A DNA stretch of 64,000 nucleotides from Pantoea stewartii subsp. stewartii (GTDB taxonomy: Bacteria > Pseudomonadota > Gammaproteobacteria > Enterobacterales > Enterobacteriaceae), in assembly GCF_008801695.1 (NCBI RefSeq), contig NZ_VZPF01000001.1:1-64000 (forward strand), read 5' to 3'. Under the pieces are notes generated by a model. That model made no database searches. It was not told the origin of the DNA and was given only the letters and a program-made list of their open reading frames with translations. This document shows positions 49,668 to 59,350 of this stretch, in pieces. The position numbers and the translations under genes were made by a program. Numbering within the stretch: position 1 is the stretch's first letter; every line of letters starts with the position of its first letter.

Positions 49668-50441
49668 ATGGCTGATAACAAATTAAGCGTCACCGAACTG
49701 CATAAACGTTACGGTGAACATGAAGTATTAAAAGGCGTGTCTTTACATGCTAATGCGGGCGATGTCATCAGTATTATTGGATCGTCCGGCTCAGGGAAAA
49801 GTACCTTTTTGCGCTGTATTAACTTCCTCGAAAAACCGAGCGAAGGCACCATTACGGTCAATAACACCGCCATTTCGCTGGTCCGTGATACCGACGGTCA
49901 GCTAAAGGTGGCCGACAAAGAGCAGTTGCGCCTGCTGCGCACCCGCCTGACGATGGTGTTTCAGCACTTTAATTTATGGAGCCACATGACGGTGCTGGAG
50001 AATGTCATGGAAGCGCCGATTCAGGTGCTGGGCCTGAGCAAAGCCCAGGCGCGCGAATGCGCTGTCACCTATTTGAATAAAGTCGGCATTGATGAGCGGG
50101 CGCAGTCAAAGTATCCGGTGCACCTGTCAGGCGGCCAGCAGCAACGTGTGTCGATTGCCCGCGCGCTGGCGATGGAGCCCGAGGTGCTGTTGTTTGATGA
50201 GCCAACTTCTGCCCTTGACCCGGAACTGGTCGGGGAAGTGCTGCGCATCATGCAGAAGCTGGCCGAAGAGGGCAAAACCATGGTGGTGGTGACGCATGAA
50301 ATGGAGTTTGCCCGTCACGTTTCCAGCCATGTGATTTTCCTGCATCAGGGTAAGATTGAAGAGCAGGGGCCGCCGACAGAGTTGTTCGGCAATCCCAAAA
50401 GCCCGCGCCTTCAGCAGTTCCTGAAAGGTTCTCTTAAGTAA
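49668..50441 (+). CDS. hisP: HisP, basic amino acid ABC transporter ATPase
   Basis: 257 residues, as in E. coli. Walker [10 protein letters not shown] (about 38-46), signature LSGGQQQR and Walker [13 protein letters not shown]. It powers HisQM import of His, Arg, Lys and Orn. The ATG at 49668 is used, giving [11 protein letters not shown]; a TTG 12 bases upstream is less likely. Its 3' end overlaps the convergent regulator gene by 8 bases. Confidence 0.94.
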   Translation: MADNKLSVTELHKRYGEHEVLKGVSLHANAGDVISIIGSSGSGKSTFLRCINFLEKPSEGTITVNNTAISLVRDTDGQLKVADKEQLRLLRTRLTMVFQHFNLWSHMTVLENVMEAPIQVLGLSKAQARECAVTYLNKVGIDERAQSKYPVHLSGGQQQRVSIARALAMEPEVLLFDEPTSALDPELVGEVLRIMQKLAEEGKTMVVVTHEMEFARHVSSHVIFLHQGKIEEQGPPTELFGNPKSPRLQQFLKGSLK

Positions 50442-51408
50442 GCCGATCCGCGCCTGTTGAGCCATCGCTTAACAGGCGCGTGGCGGTAGATTCGTCCGTG
50501 ACCAGACCCGAGATCCAGCCGCCTGTTAATGCCGCCCGAATGGCGGCAAATTTGCGCTCGCCGCCTGCAAAACCGATGATTGGACGCGTTGTCCGGCTTT
50601 CCAGCGTGACGCTGGTGAGCAGCGCATCGGTCTCGCCCATCACACGTTCACCCTGTTGATTGAAAAAGTGGCCAAGCATTTCGCCAACGACGCCGCGCGC
50701 GTTGAGTGCCTGAACCTGGCTGTCGGTGATAAACCCTTCAGCATGGAGCGGACAGCCGGGTGTGACTTCGCCGATGCCGAGAAAGGTCATACTGGCCTGT
50801 AAGGCACGACTGACCACGCGTTGATAGACCTGATGCTGGCACCACATCTGTTTATCTTCCGGACTGTCGGCATACAGCGGCGCAGGGATAAAGAAATACT
50901 TGCCCTGCATTTTTTCAGACAGCTTGAGCGGCACGTCATAGCGGGTGCCGGAGTCGTCTCGCGCAATAGCACCAATCATGGAAACACATTGGTGCTGGGG
51001 CCGCTCCACCCAGGGCAGGGCATCAATAATCGCCCGCAGAGTTTTACCCGAACCGATACCAAACACCTGCGGCTGGTCATCGTTGATAAACTGCGACATA
51101 ACCTCTGCGCCTTCGACCGCCAGCATTTGCTGAATAGCGTGGTCATCCAGCCCGGCAGAAGGGACTACACGACAGTGCTGCAGGCCAAAGGCTTCCTGCA
51201 CCGCGTGTGCCAGGCGCAGGCAGTGCGTGACAGGATGGTCAATCTTGACGCTGACCATACCCATTTCGCGTGCGCCTGAAATCAGGCGCTGGGCAACCTG
51301 CCTGGAGAGTCCCAGCGCCCGGGCAATCTCTTGCTGTGTTAACCCGGCCACGTAATACATCCAGGCGGCGCGTGCAGCCAGTTCCTGCTTTTTCTCTTCT
51401 TTGTTCAT
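50434..51408 (-). CDS. SorC/DeoR-type sugar-binding transcriptional regulator of the arabinitol cluster
   Basis: 324 residues. The N-terminal HTH (about 15-50; [21 protein letters not shown]) is followed by a SorC-type effector domain ([38 protein letters not shown]). It is divergent from the dehydrogenase-kinase-transporter genes and probably controls them, the role DalR has in Klebsiella. Twin GGGCAATTGC palindromes in the spacer are candidate operators. The start at 51408 is ATG; a GTG one codon upstream is equally possible. Ligand inferred from neighbours only. Confidence 0.82.
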   Translation of the reverse strand: MNKEEKKQELAARAAWMYYVAGLTQQEIARALGLSRQVAQRLISGAREMGMVSVKIDHPVTHCLRLAHAVQEAFGLQHCRVVPSAGLDDHAIQQMLAVEGAEVMSQFINDDQPQVFGIGSGKTLRAIIDALPWVERPQHQCVSMIGAIARDDSGTRYDVPLKLSEKMQGKYFFIPAPLYADSPEDKQMWCQHQVYQRVVSRALQASMTFLGIGEVTPGCPLHAEGFITDSQVQALNARGVVGEMLGHFFNQQGERVMGETDALLTSVTLESRTTRPIIGFAGGERKFAAIRAALTGGWISGLVTDESTATRLLSDGSTGADRLT

Positions 51409-51488
51409 CACGGCATTCCCTTCTCAGCGAATCGCTAGTTTATCGCGTATAGCCGGCAAAAACCTATCAGGGCAAAAGCTCAAATATT

Positions 51489-51569
51489 GGGCAATTGCTT
51501 TTATCGTGAGATCTGTCACAGATAATACTCGTAACCTCTGATTAACATACAGCGTTCGGGCAATTGCCC
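51489..51569 (+). promoter_or_regulatory. Twin palindromic operators and CRP site of the arabinitol operon
   Basis: GGGCAATTGC occurs at 51489-51498 and, as the perfect palindrome GGGCAATTGCCC, at 51558-51569. Between them a CRP-like site cgtgagatctgtcaca lies at 51505-51520 (GTGA-N6-TCAC core). The layout suggests repressor or effector-dependent control at both palindromes plus catabolite activation of the operon starting at 51601. Confidence 0.68.
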
Positions 51570-51600
51570 TCTGTTATGACAAATGCTTATTGAGGTGACT

Positions 51601-52985
51601 ATGACAACATCCGTGTGGATGCATATTGGGGCAGGCTCTTTTCATCGCGCTCATCAGGCATGGTATCTGCACCGGCTGATGCAGCAAGGGGACAGTCGGT
51701 GGCACATTGCGCTGGGGAACATCCGTGAGGATGCGTCACCGCTGTTGACCCAGTTGGCTGCGCAGCACGGCGAGTATGTGCTGGAAACGGTCACGCCGCA
51801 GGGCGAACGCGACTATGAAACGATTACCTCGATTCGCAAGATTCTGCCCTGGGATAAGGCGCTTCGCGCCCTGGTGCATCAGGGCGCCGATCCTGCCACC
51901 CGGATCCTTTCTTTTACCGTGACGGAAGCCGGTTACTACCTGACGACGGAACATGCGCTGGATCTACAGCAGCCCGATATTCGCGCGGATCTGCAGGGCG
52001 AGGCGCGCACCCTTTATGGTGCGCTGGCGCGGATCCTGGCGGCGCGCGTCGCTAACGGCGGCGGCCCCGTTACCTTGCTGAACTGCGATAATCTGCGCCA
52101 TAACGGTGAGCGTTTCCGCCAGGGCTTTTTGGCGTTTCTTAACGCACAAGGGAACGAGGCGCTGGCTGACTGGGTGCGGACTCACACCACCTCGCCGAAT
52201 ACCATGGTGGACAGGATCACACCGCGTCCTACGGCGGATATTGCCGGACGTGTGCTGGCGGCCACGGGTAAAGATGACGCGGTGCCGGTGATGGCGGAAT
52301 CCTTTATCCAGTGGGTGATTGAGGATGACTTTATTGCCGGGCGTCCGGCGCTGGAGCAGGTCGGCGTTGAGCTGGTGGAGTCGGTGTTGCCCTGGGAAGA
52401 AGCCAAGATCCGCATCCTCAACGCCACCCATAGCGCGATTGCCTGGGCGGGCACGCTGATCGGCTTGCGCTACATCGACGAAAGTACCCGGCAGAAAGCG
52501 ATTCATCAGATGGCCCGGGAGTATGTCTCGCAGGATGTCATCCCGTCGTTGTCTCCCAGTCCCTTAAATCTGGCTGAATACCGCGATGTCGTACTGTCGC
52601 GCTTCAGTAACCCCTGGATCAAAGACACCAACCAGCGTGTGGCGGCGGATGGCCTGTCGAAAATCCCGGCGATGGTCACGCCCACTTTGCAGGCGTGCTA
52701 TCAGCGCGGAACGCCACCTGCGGCCAGCGTGGTGTTACCGGCCCTGTTTTATCTGTTTTTGCAGCGCTGGGCGAACTGCCTTACGACTATCAGGATGGTG
52801 TTCTGCAACCCGACGTGATTCAGCAGTGGTTCACCCAGCCCGATCCGTTGCGGACCTATATGACGCAGCCTTCCCTGTTTGGGGCGCTGGCGACTTCCGC
52901 CGATTTTCATGCGCGCCTAACCGCTACCGTGGCCGGGCTCACGACATGGCTGGCCCAGCCGGAACAGAAACTGGCTGTGGCATAG
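51601..52985 (+). pseudogene. D-arabinitol 4-dehydrogenase-like (mannitol dehydrogenase family), frameshifted near the 3' end
   Basis: Long-chain polyol dehydrogenase family. Frame 1 begins [19 protein letters not shown] and carries the NAD site and catalytic Lys region ([13 protein letters not shown] is the conserved KxxxxNxxH neighbourhood, preceded by EEAK). It ends early at 52818 after [11 protein letters not shown]. The C-terminus [15 protein letters not shown] to LAVA continues in the next frame to 52985. A net loss of one base (or four) lies between 52756 and 52776; a T5 run at 52756-52760 and the GCGAAC at 52769 are candidate places. The corrected protein would be about 461 residues. 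The catalytic core is complete, so residual activity is possible. Confidence 0.88.
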
Positions 52986-52994
52986 GGGAACGAC

Positions 52995-54458
52995 ATGTAC
53001 CTGGGTATCGATATTGGCACATCCGAGCTGAAAGCGCTGATCCTGAATGCGCAGGGCGACATTGTGGCATCTGAACATGCCACCTTGCAGGTGCAGCGGC
53101 CGCATCCGCACTGGGCAGAGCAGCATCCGCATGACTGGTGGCACGCCTGCCAACAGGTGATGGCGCGTCTGCGTCAGCAGGCGCCTCAGGCCTGGTCGGC
53201 TGTCACGGCGATAGGCCTGTCCGGCCAGATGCACGGTGCGGTGCTGCTGGATGAACAGGGCGACATTTTGCGGCCCTGTATTTTGTGGAACGACACGCGC
53301 AGCGCGGCGGAATGTAACTGGCTACATCAGCACCATCCCGAGATGATGCAAATCAGCGGCAACATGATCATGCCAGGCTTTACGGCACCCAAACTGCGCT
53401 GGGTTGCGCAGCACGAGCCCGCCTGCTTTAGCCGCATCAGCAAAGTGTTGTTGCCGAAAGATTACCTGCGCTGGCGGTTAACCGGACGGTGGGTGACGGA
53501 TCCCTCCGATGCCGCCGGGACATTATGGCTGGACGTGGCGACGCGCGACTGGTCAGACGCGCTACTGGCCGCGACAGGGCTGCGTCGCAAGCAGCTGCCT
53601 GAAATCGTGGAGGGCAATGCGGTCAGCGGCACGTTGCGACCTGACCTTGCCCGCGAATGGGGCCTGTCGACAGCGGTGATCGTTGCCGGCGGCGGTGGCG
53701 ATAACGCTACGTCAGCGGTCGGCGTCGGTGCCATCCACCCTGGCGATGCGTTTATTTCCCTTGGGACCTCCGGCGTGATTTTTGTGGTCAACGATCGGCT
53801 ACGGGCCGATCCGCAGTCCGGTGTGCATGCGTTCTGCCATGCGCTGCCTGGTCGCTGGCACCAGATGAGCGTCATGCTCAGTGCTGCAAGCTGCCTGCGC
53901 TGGGTATGTCAGCTGCTGTCGGTCAGTGAAAATCAACTGCTTGAGGACGTGGCTGAGCTGAGCCCAACACAGAAACAGCGGGCCCCACTTTTCCTGCCCT
54001 ATCTCTCTGGCGAGCGCACGCCGCATAACGACCCTGATGCCACGGGCGCGTTTTATGACCTGCGCCACGAAACTCAGCGCGCCCTCCTGGGGTACGCGGT
54101 GCTGGAAGGTGTCGCGTTTGGCCTGGCCGACGGTCTGGCCGTTCTGGGCGACGGACGGCAGGACATCACGCAGTTCAGCCTGACCGGTGGTGGCGCGCGC
54201 AGCAGCCTGTGGGCGCAGCTGATTGCCGATGTGCTGGACTCTCCTGTGGTGACGCATCCGGCCAGCGCGTCCGGCGCGCTGGGCGCGGCGCGACTGGCCT
54301 GGCTGGCGACGGGCGGGGATGAAACGACCGTGTGCCGCAAACCCTCCGTGCAGGCGCGCTATCTGCCAGACCCCGAAGTTCGCGCGGTGCTGCAACAACG
54401 TCTGGCACGATTCCGCGCGCTATATCACCAACAAGTTCAGACCCGTTCACTGGCCTGA
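52995..54458 (+). CDS. FGGY-family D-xylulokinase of the arabinitol cluster
   Basis: 487 residues. The N-terminal domain begins MYLGIDIGTSELKALILNAQG (phosphate-binding), contains GLSGQMHGAVLLD (xylulokinase hallmark) and WNDTRS; the C-terminal FGGY domain has SLTGGGARSSLWAQLIADVL. It would phosphorylate D-xylulose, the product of D-arabinitol oxidation, feeding the pentose phosphate pathway. DalK in Klebsiella is the model. It starts 9 bases after the dehydrogenase gene, with GGGGAACGAC as ribosome site. Confidence 0.9.
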   Translation: MYLGIDIGTSELKALILNAQGDIVASEHATLQVQRPHPHWAEQHPHDWWHACQQVMARLRQQAPQAWSAVTAIGLSGQMHGAVLLDEQGDILRPCILWNDTRSAAECNWLHQHHPEMMQISGNMIMPGFTAPKLRWVAQHEPACFSRISKVLLPKDYLRWRLTGRWVTDPSDAAGTLWLDVATRDWSDALLAATGLRRKQLPEIVEGNAVSGTLRPDLAREWGLSTAVIVAGGGGDNATSAVGVGAIHPGDAFISLGTSGVIFVVNDRLRADPQSGVHAFCHALPGRWHQMSVMLSAASCLRWVCQLLSVSENQLLEDVAELSPTQKQRAPLFLPYLSGERTPHNDPDATGAFYDLRHETQRALLGYAVLEGVAFGLADGLAVLGDGRQDITQFSLTGGGARSSLWAQLIADVLDSPVVTHPASASGALGAARLAWLATGGDETTVCRKPSVQARYLPDPEVRAVLQQRLARFRALYHQQVQTRSLA

Positions 54459-54492
54459 TTAACCTGTAACCGAACAGAGAAGGACCATCGTT

Positions 54493-55773
54493 ATGCATGC
54501 AACTGCGTACTGGTTTGGCTTGCCCAAACAGCTGATCTGGGGATTCGTCGCCATTGCGATTTTTATGGCAGGAGACGGTTTCGAAATGGCATTTCTGCCA
54601 CGCCATATCACCGATATGGGCTTCACGCCGGGCCAGTCGGCGCTGGTGTTTACCTGTTACGGTTTAGCGGTCGCGCTGGCCGCCTGGGCCTCCGGCGTGG
54701 TGGCGGAACTGATTACGCCTCAGCGCGCCATGTTAATCGGTTTTGTCTTGTGGATTGTCATGCATGCCCTGTTCATGAGCCTGGGGCTGGGACTGCGTAA
54801 TTATCCCCTTATGCTGCTGTTCTACGGCATTCGCGGCCTGGCTTATCCGCTGTTTATCTATTCTTTTATGATGCTGCTGGTCCAGGTGTTACCGCGTGAA
54901 CGCCTCGCGGCGGCGACGGGCTGGTTCTGGGCAATGTATTCTGTAGGGATTGGTGTGGTAGGGAGCTATCTGCCCAGCCTGATTATTCCCTCTCTTGGTG
55001 AAACCGGGACATTATGGCTGGCGATTGCCTGGGTGGCCTGCGGTGGCGTACTGGCGTTTTTTAGTCTGCGCCATGTGCCGGTCGACCGCTCACGCGTGCA
55101 CTTACCGATGCGCGAGAAAATGACGGAAATGTCCCGGGCGGTGACCATCCTGTTTACTAATCAGCATGTGTTTTACGCCTGCCTGATCCGCATTATTAAT
55201 ACGCTGTCGCTGTTTGGTTTTGCCATCATCATGCCGCTGCTGTTTGTGGATCGGCTGGGTTTCACCTTGTCGGAATGGTTACAAATCTGGGCGGTGTTTT
55301 TCTTTGTCACCATCTTCACCAATATCTTCTGGGGCATCATGGGCGAGCGGATTGGCTGGATCCGTCAGGTGCGCTGGTTTGGCTGTCTGGGCATGGCGCT
55401 CTCCAGTCTGGCATTCTACTATCTGCCCGTTTATGCCGGTCATAACTTCATGGTCGCCCTTATTCCGGCCGTCATGTTGGGGATTTTCGTCGCGGCGTTT
55501 GTGCCGATGACGGCCGTCTTTCCCACCCTGGAGCCGTATCATCAGGGCGCGGCGATCTCGGTTTATAACCTGTCAGCGGGGATGAGCAATTTTGTCGCGC
55601 CGGCCATCGCCTCTATGCTGTTGCCGTTTTTTGATATCGTCGGGGTGGTGTGGGCTTATACCGGCTTGTATCTGTTTGCCGGGGTGCTGACGTTTATTAT
55701 CCGTGTGCCGCAGCCTCATCATGGTGCGCAACGTACAGCGCGCAAGTCAGGGTCCGCAGTAACATCGCAATAG
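54493..55773 (+). CDS. MFS polyol transporter, DalT/RbtT-like
   Basis: 426 residues, twelve TM helices. It resembles the D-arabinitol and ribitol proton symporters DalT and RbtT (recalled: MFS starting with KQLIWGFVAIAIFMAGDGFE). Motif ITPQRAMLIGF is in the first cytoplasmic loop. It is last in the operon; a hairpin follows at 55779. Together with the regulator, dehydrogenase and kinase it forms a complete uptake-and-oxidation route. The exact polyol is inferred, not demonstrated. Confidence 0.87.
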   Translation: MHATAYWFGLPKQLIWGFVAIAIFMAGDGFEMAFLPRHITDMGFTPGQSALVFTCYGLAVALAAWASGVVAELITPQRAMLIGFVLWIVMHALFMSLGLGLRNYPLMLLFYGIRGLAYPLFIYSFMMLLVQVLPRERLAAATGWFWAMYSVGIGVVGSYLPSLIIPSLGETGTLWLAIAWVACGGVLAFFSLRHVPVDRSRVHLPMREKMTEMSRAVTILFTNQHVFYACLIRIINTLSLFGFAIIMPLLFVDRLGFTLSEWLQIWAVFFFVTIFTNIFWGIMGERIGWIRQVRWFGCLGMALSSLAFYYLPVYAGHNFMVALIPAVMLGIFVAAFVPMTAVFPTLEPYHQGAAISVYNLSAGMSNFVAPAIASMLLPFFDIVGVVWAYTGLYLFAGVLTFIIRVPQPHHGAQRTARKSGSAVTSQ

Positions 55774-55778
55774 AAGAA

Positions 55779-55797
55779 GGGGAGCCACAGGCTCCCC
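55779..55797. terminator. Hairpin between the MFS gene and yfcH
   Basis: Arms ggggagcc (55779-55786) and ggctcccc (55790-55797) between convergent genes; no T-run. A probable bidirectional stop. Confidence 0.6.
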
Positions 55798-55802
55798 CGG
55801 CA

Positions 55803-56702
55803 TTACCCCTTAACCACGTCCTTTAAGGCATCATGCAGGTCATACCAGCGGAAGCGAAACCCTGCGGCCTCCAGCCGTTTAGGCAGCACATGTTGTCCAC
55901 CGAGCACCAGCACCGAGGATTCGCCCATCATCAGCTTAATGGCGCTGGCGGGCGTGCGCATGAAAGCCGGGCGGTGCATGGCCTCGCCCAGCGTGGCGGC
56001 AAACTGCTCGTTGCGCACCGCATAGGGCGCGACCATGTTATACGGGCCCTGGCAGTCGTCATGATCCAGAAGCCACAGGATGCCGTTGACCATGTCATCG
56101 ATGTGGATCCACGGCATATACTGTTTACCGCTGCCGAGCGGGCCACCGACGCCGAGCCTGAACGGCAGTTTCATTTTGCTCAGGGCGCCGCCCTCACGCG
56201 CCAGCACCACGCCGGTGCGCAGCAGGCAGACGCGCGTCCGGTCACTTTGTGCCGTCAGTGCCAGCTGTTCCCAACGGGCACAGAGCGTATGCGTAAATTC
56301 ATTCTGGCCGGGATCCTCTTCGGTCAGGACCACTTCACCACTGTTGCCGTAAAAGCCGGTCGCCGACCCCGAAATCAACACGCGCGGCGGCGTGGTGCTG
56401 GCATTGATGAGTGAGGCAATACGTTCTGTGATTTGCCAGCGGCTCTCGCACAGTTGCTGCTTATGCGGCTCGGTCCAGCGTTTATCGGCAATCGGTTCAC
56501 CGGCCAGGTTGATCACGGCATCCACCCCATCCAGCGAATGCTGCTGTGCGAGGCCAGACCAGAAGGCGATATTTTCGCCAAGCGTTTCCCGTGCGGCTAC
56601 GACATCGCGGATCACCACGCTGATCGTGTGACCACGCGCCTTTAACTGCGGAATAAGATGGCGGCCAATAAGCCCGGTTCCACCGGTCATTAAGATATGC
56701 AT
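55803..56702 (-). CDS. yfcH: YfcH, SDR39U1-family epimerase-like protein
   Basis: 299 residues (E. coli 297). Atypical short-chain dehydrogenase with NAD(P) motif [12 protein letters not shown] near the start and a DUF1731 C-terminal domain ([19 protein letters not shown]). The catalytic YxxxK motif of classical SDRs is absent, which is usual for this family. Function is unknown; relatives are linked to cell division control. The dal cluster separates it from hisP, which it follows directly in E. coli. Confidence 0.9.
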   Translation of the reverse strand: MHILMTGGTGLIGRHLIPQLKARGHTISVVIRDVVAARETLGENIAFWSGLAQQHSLDGVDAVINLAGEPIADKRWTEPHKQQLCESRWQITERIASLINASTTPPRVLISGSATGFYGNSGEVVLTEEDPGQNEFTHTLCARWEQLALTAQSDRTRVCLLRTGVVLAREGGALSKMKLPFRLGVGGPLGSGKQYMPWIHIDDMVNGILWLLDHDDCQGPYNMVAPYAVRNEQFAATLGEAMHRPAFMRTPASAIKLMMGESSVLVLGGQHVLPKRLEAAGFRFRWYDLHDALKDVVKG

Positions 56703-56882
56703 AGTGCGGCTCCGTCTGATTTTTTATTTTTTGCTTACTTCATCATAGAAGAGTCGTTCCCGGCTGGCGTGAGCCGCTTCGTAATTTCGTGCGGTGGCGG
56801 CAAACATCGGACCAGCACCGGGTTGTTTTCAGAAATAAAAATCGGTAAACATGATGCACCCCTGTCAGCGATATCGAGGTAG

Positions 56883-57527
<645 letters not shown>

Positions 57528-57637
57528 CGATCGGCGCTTGCTCAAGTTGTCATAAGTGATTACCTTACGACACACTATGATATAGATGTGGCAAACAGCG
57601 CGTGCATGAAGACACGCTAAACAGGAAAGGGTTACGG

Positions 57638-58162
57638 ATGGTGGATCAAACTGCTGGTGGCGAGATCGAGTGGGTCGATATCGTAAGCGAAGAGAATGAA
57701 GTCGTTGCGCAGGCTACGCGCGCGCAGATGCGTGCACAATGCTTACGTCACCGCGCGACCTATATCGTGGTTCACGATGGTATGGGGAAAATACTGGTTC
57801 AGCGCCGTACTGAAATCAAAGATTTTATGCAGGGTAAACTGGATGCAACGGCAGGCGGCGTGGTGCAGAGCGGTGAGGATATGCTGGAATCTGCCCGACG
57901 TGAAGCGGAAGAAGAGCTGGGTATTGCCGACGTGCCCTTTGCGGAGCATGGCAAGTTCTATTTCGAAGATGAGCACTGCCGCGTCTGGGGCGGATTGTTC
58001 AGTTGCGTCTCTCACGGCCCGTTTGCGATGCAGGAAGAAGAGGTCGATGAAATCTTCTGGATGACGCCGGATGAAATCACTGCCCGTTGCGACGAGTTTA
58101 CCGATGATTCACTCAAAGCGCTGTCGTTGTGGCTGAGCCGCAATAACGAAAACAGCAACTGA
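57638..58162 (+). CDS. yfcD: YfcD, Nudix hydrolase
   Basis: 174 residues (E. coli 180). The Nudix box [24 protein letters not shown] is split here as [12 protein letters not shown] and [12 protein letters not shown]; it has all consensus residues (GX5EX7REUXEEXGU). Substrate unknown, although the sequence resembles isopentenyl-diphosphate isomerase-like Nudix proteins. The start at 57638 (MVDQTAGG) is used: AGGAAAGGG is upstream. A terminator follows. Confidence 0.92.
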   Translation: MVDQTAGGEIEWVDIVSEENEVVAQATRAQMRAQCLRHRATYIVVHDGMGKILVQRRTEIKDFMQGKLDATAGGVVQSGEDMLESARREAEEELGIADVPFAEHGKFYFEDEHCRVWGGLFSCVSHGPFAMQEEEVDEIFWMTPDEITARCDEFTDDSLKALSLWLSRNNENSN

Positions 58163-58168
58163 GTTTTC

Positions 58169-58200
58169 TGCTTTGCGAACGCCTTGCCGTTCGCAAAGCA
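58169..58200 (+). terminator. Hairpin after yfcD
   Basis: Perfect 13-bp arms tgctttgcgaacg (58169-58181) and cgttcgcaaagca (58188-58200). Only a short pyrimidine-rich stretch follows, so termination is likely but not certain. Confidence 0.75.
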
Positions 58201-58415
58201 TCCTTCCTTCTTTTGCGGCAACGCGCTCCACAATACGATTGACGGCAGCCTTTTCCTGGTGGGCAGCGTCATTCTTCCTCGGGCGTCGGCTTTCGCTTTT
58301 CCGCCACCGCGCCAGTCTGTCTTGACGATGTCTCAGTCGGGTATTGCATTAAGACATTTGATCGTTAAGCCATTGCGAGGATCGTGGCTGACATCACGCG
58401 CCTGTGCCCGGGATC
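58201..58415. other. Intergenic stretch, nothing recognised
   Basis: 215 bases between the yfcD hairpin and the terminator of the convergent transport operon. A short open frame from 58184 to 58420 has no coding character and includes the terminator hairpin, so it is not called. Confidence 0.5.
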
Positions 58416-58447
58416 AATAAAAAATCGCCCTCTCAGTAGAAAGGGCG
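58416..58447 (-). terminator. Terminator of the polyamine-type transport operon
   Basis: On the minus strand, arms cgccct and agggcg (58442-58447 with 58426-58431) are followed by a run of T (58416-58425). It sits 32 bases after the last permease gene and marks the operon end. Confidence 0.82.
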
Positions 58448-58479
58448 GTGTGGTGCGTGCGCAAAGCAAGTCACGAGGA

Positions 58480-59340
58480 TCAGACCGGCTGCGCCTGACG
58501 CATTTTTTCGCCACGGCGGCGCAGCACTTCCATCACGATCAGGAGCAACAGAGAGGCCGCAATCATAATGGTGGCCGCCGCTGCAATGGTGGGATCGAGG
58601 TTCTCGCGGATACCGGCAAACATCTGAATCGGTAGCGTCCGCTGCGTAGGGCTGGCAAGAAACAGCGTGACGACCACTTCATCAAAGGAGGTCGCGAAGG
58701 CAAATAACGCCCCGGAAAACACGCCCGGTGCAATCAGCGGCAGGGTGAATTTACAAAACGCCAGCAGTGGTGAGGCGCCGAGACTGACGGCGGCGCGCGT
58801 CAGGTTGGTGTCGTAACTTTTCAGGACGGCCACGACCGTGATCACCACAAACGGGACGCCCAGCAGCGCATGAGCCAGAACCAGCCCGAGATAGCTGTTT
58901 AGCAGGGACAGTTTGGCAAAGAAGAAAAACATGCCCACCGCGATGATCACCACCGGTGCCACCATCGGTGAAATGATGACTGCCATCACCAGCGCTTTAC
59001 CGCGAAAGTCGCCCCGTACCAGGCCCATCGCGGCCAGTACGCCCAGCACGGTGGCCAGCACGGTGGCCAGCAGGGTGGCCAGCACGGTGGCCAGCAGGGT
59101 GGCCAGCGGAGCCACCAGCAGGCTGTTCATCAGCGCGCCCAGCCATTCGTTAGAATGGAAAAACGCGTCGTACCAGCGCAATGAAAAGCCACTGAGGGGA
59201 TAGCTTAAAAACGAACTGGCGTTAAACGACAACGGCACGATCACCAGCACCGGCACTATTAAAAACAGCAGGGCGGCGGCACCGTAAAAATTAAACAGGT
59301 AACGCCAGACCCGCAGCAGCGTGGAACCTTGTTGTCTCAT
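58480..59340 (-). CDS. PotC-type ABC transporter permease with expanded internal repeat
   Basis: 286 residues, about six TM helices, binding-protein-dependent transport permease domain with the loop RAAVSLGASPLLAFCKFTLP (EAA motif region). It resembles the second permease of spermidine/putrescine importers. Five near-perfect 12-bp repeats (59043-59102) encode LATV/LATL units and lengthen the second hydrophobic segment by about 12 residues over the usual form; this may upset folding. ATG at 59340 is preferred to 59343 for ribosome spacing. It lies 10 bases after the other permease. Confidence 0.82.
   Translation of the reverse strand: MRQQGSTLLRVWRYLFNFYGAAALLFLIVPVLVIVPLSFNASSFLSYPLSGFSLRWYDAFFHSNEWLGALMNSLLVAPLATLLATVLATLLATVLATVLGVLAAMGLVRGDFRGKALVMAVIISPMVAPVVIIAVGMFFFFAKLSLLNSYLGLVLAHALLGVPFVVITVVAVLKSYDTNLTRAAVSLGASPLLAFCKFTLPLIAPGVFSGALFAFATSFDEVVVTLFLASPTQRTLPIQMFAGIRENLDPTIAAAATIMIAASLLLLIVMEVLRRRGEKMRQAQPV
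59043..59102. repeat. 12-bp tandem repeat, five copies, inside a permease gene
   Basis: Units read ccagcacggtgg or ccagcagggtgg; order C, C, G, C, G at the variable base. The copy number is likely variable by replication slippage. Each unit adds four residues in frame. Confidence 0.9.
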
Positions 59341-59350
59341 CATTTGCTCC

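Noticed and set aside
59043-59102. Possible CRISPR-like repeat array
   Set aside because: Units are contiguous 12-mers with no spacers and lie in a coding frame.
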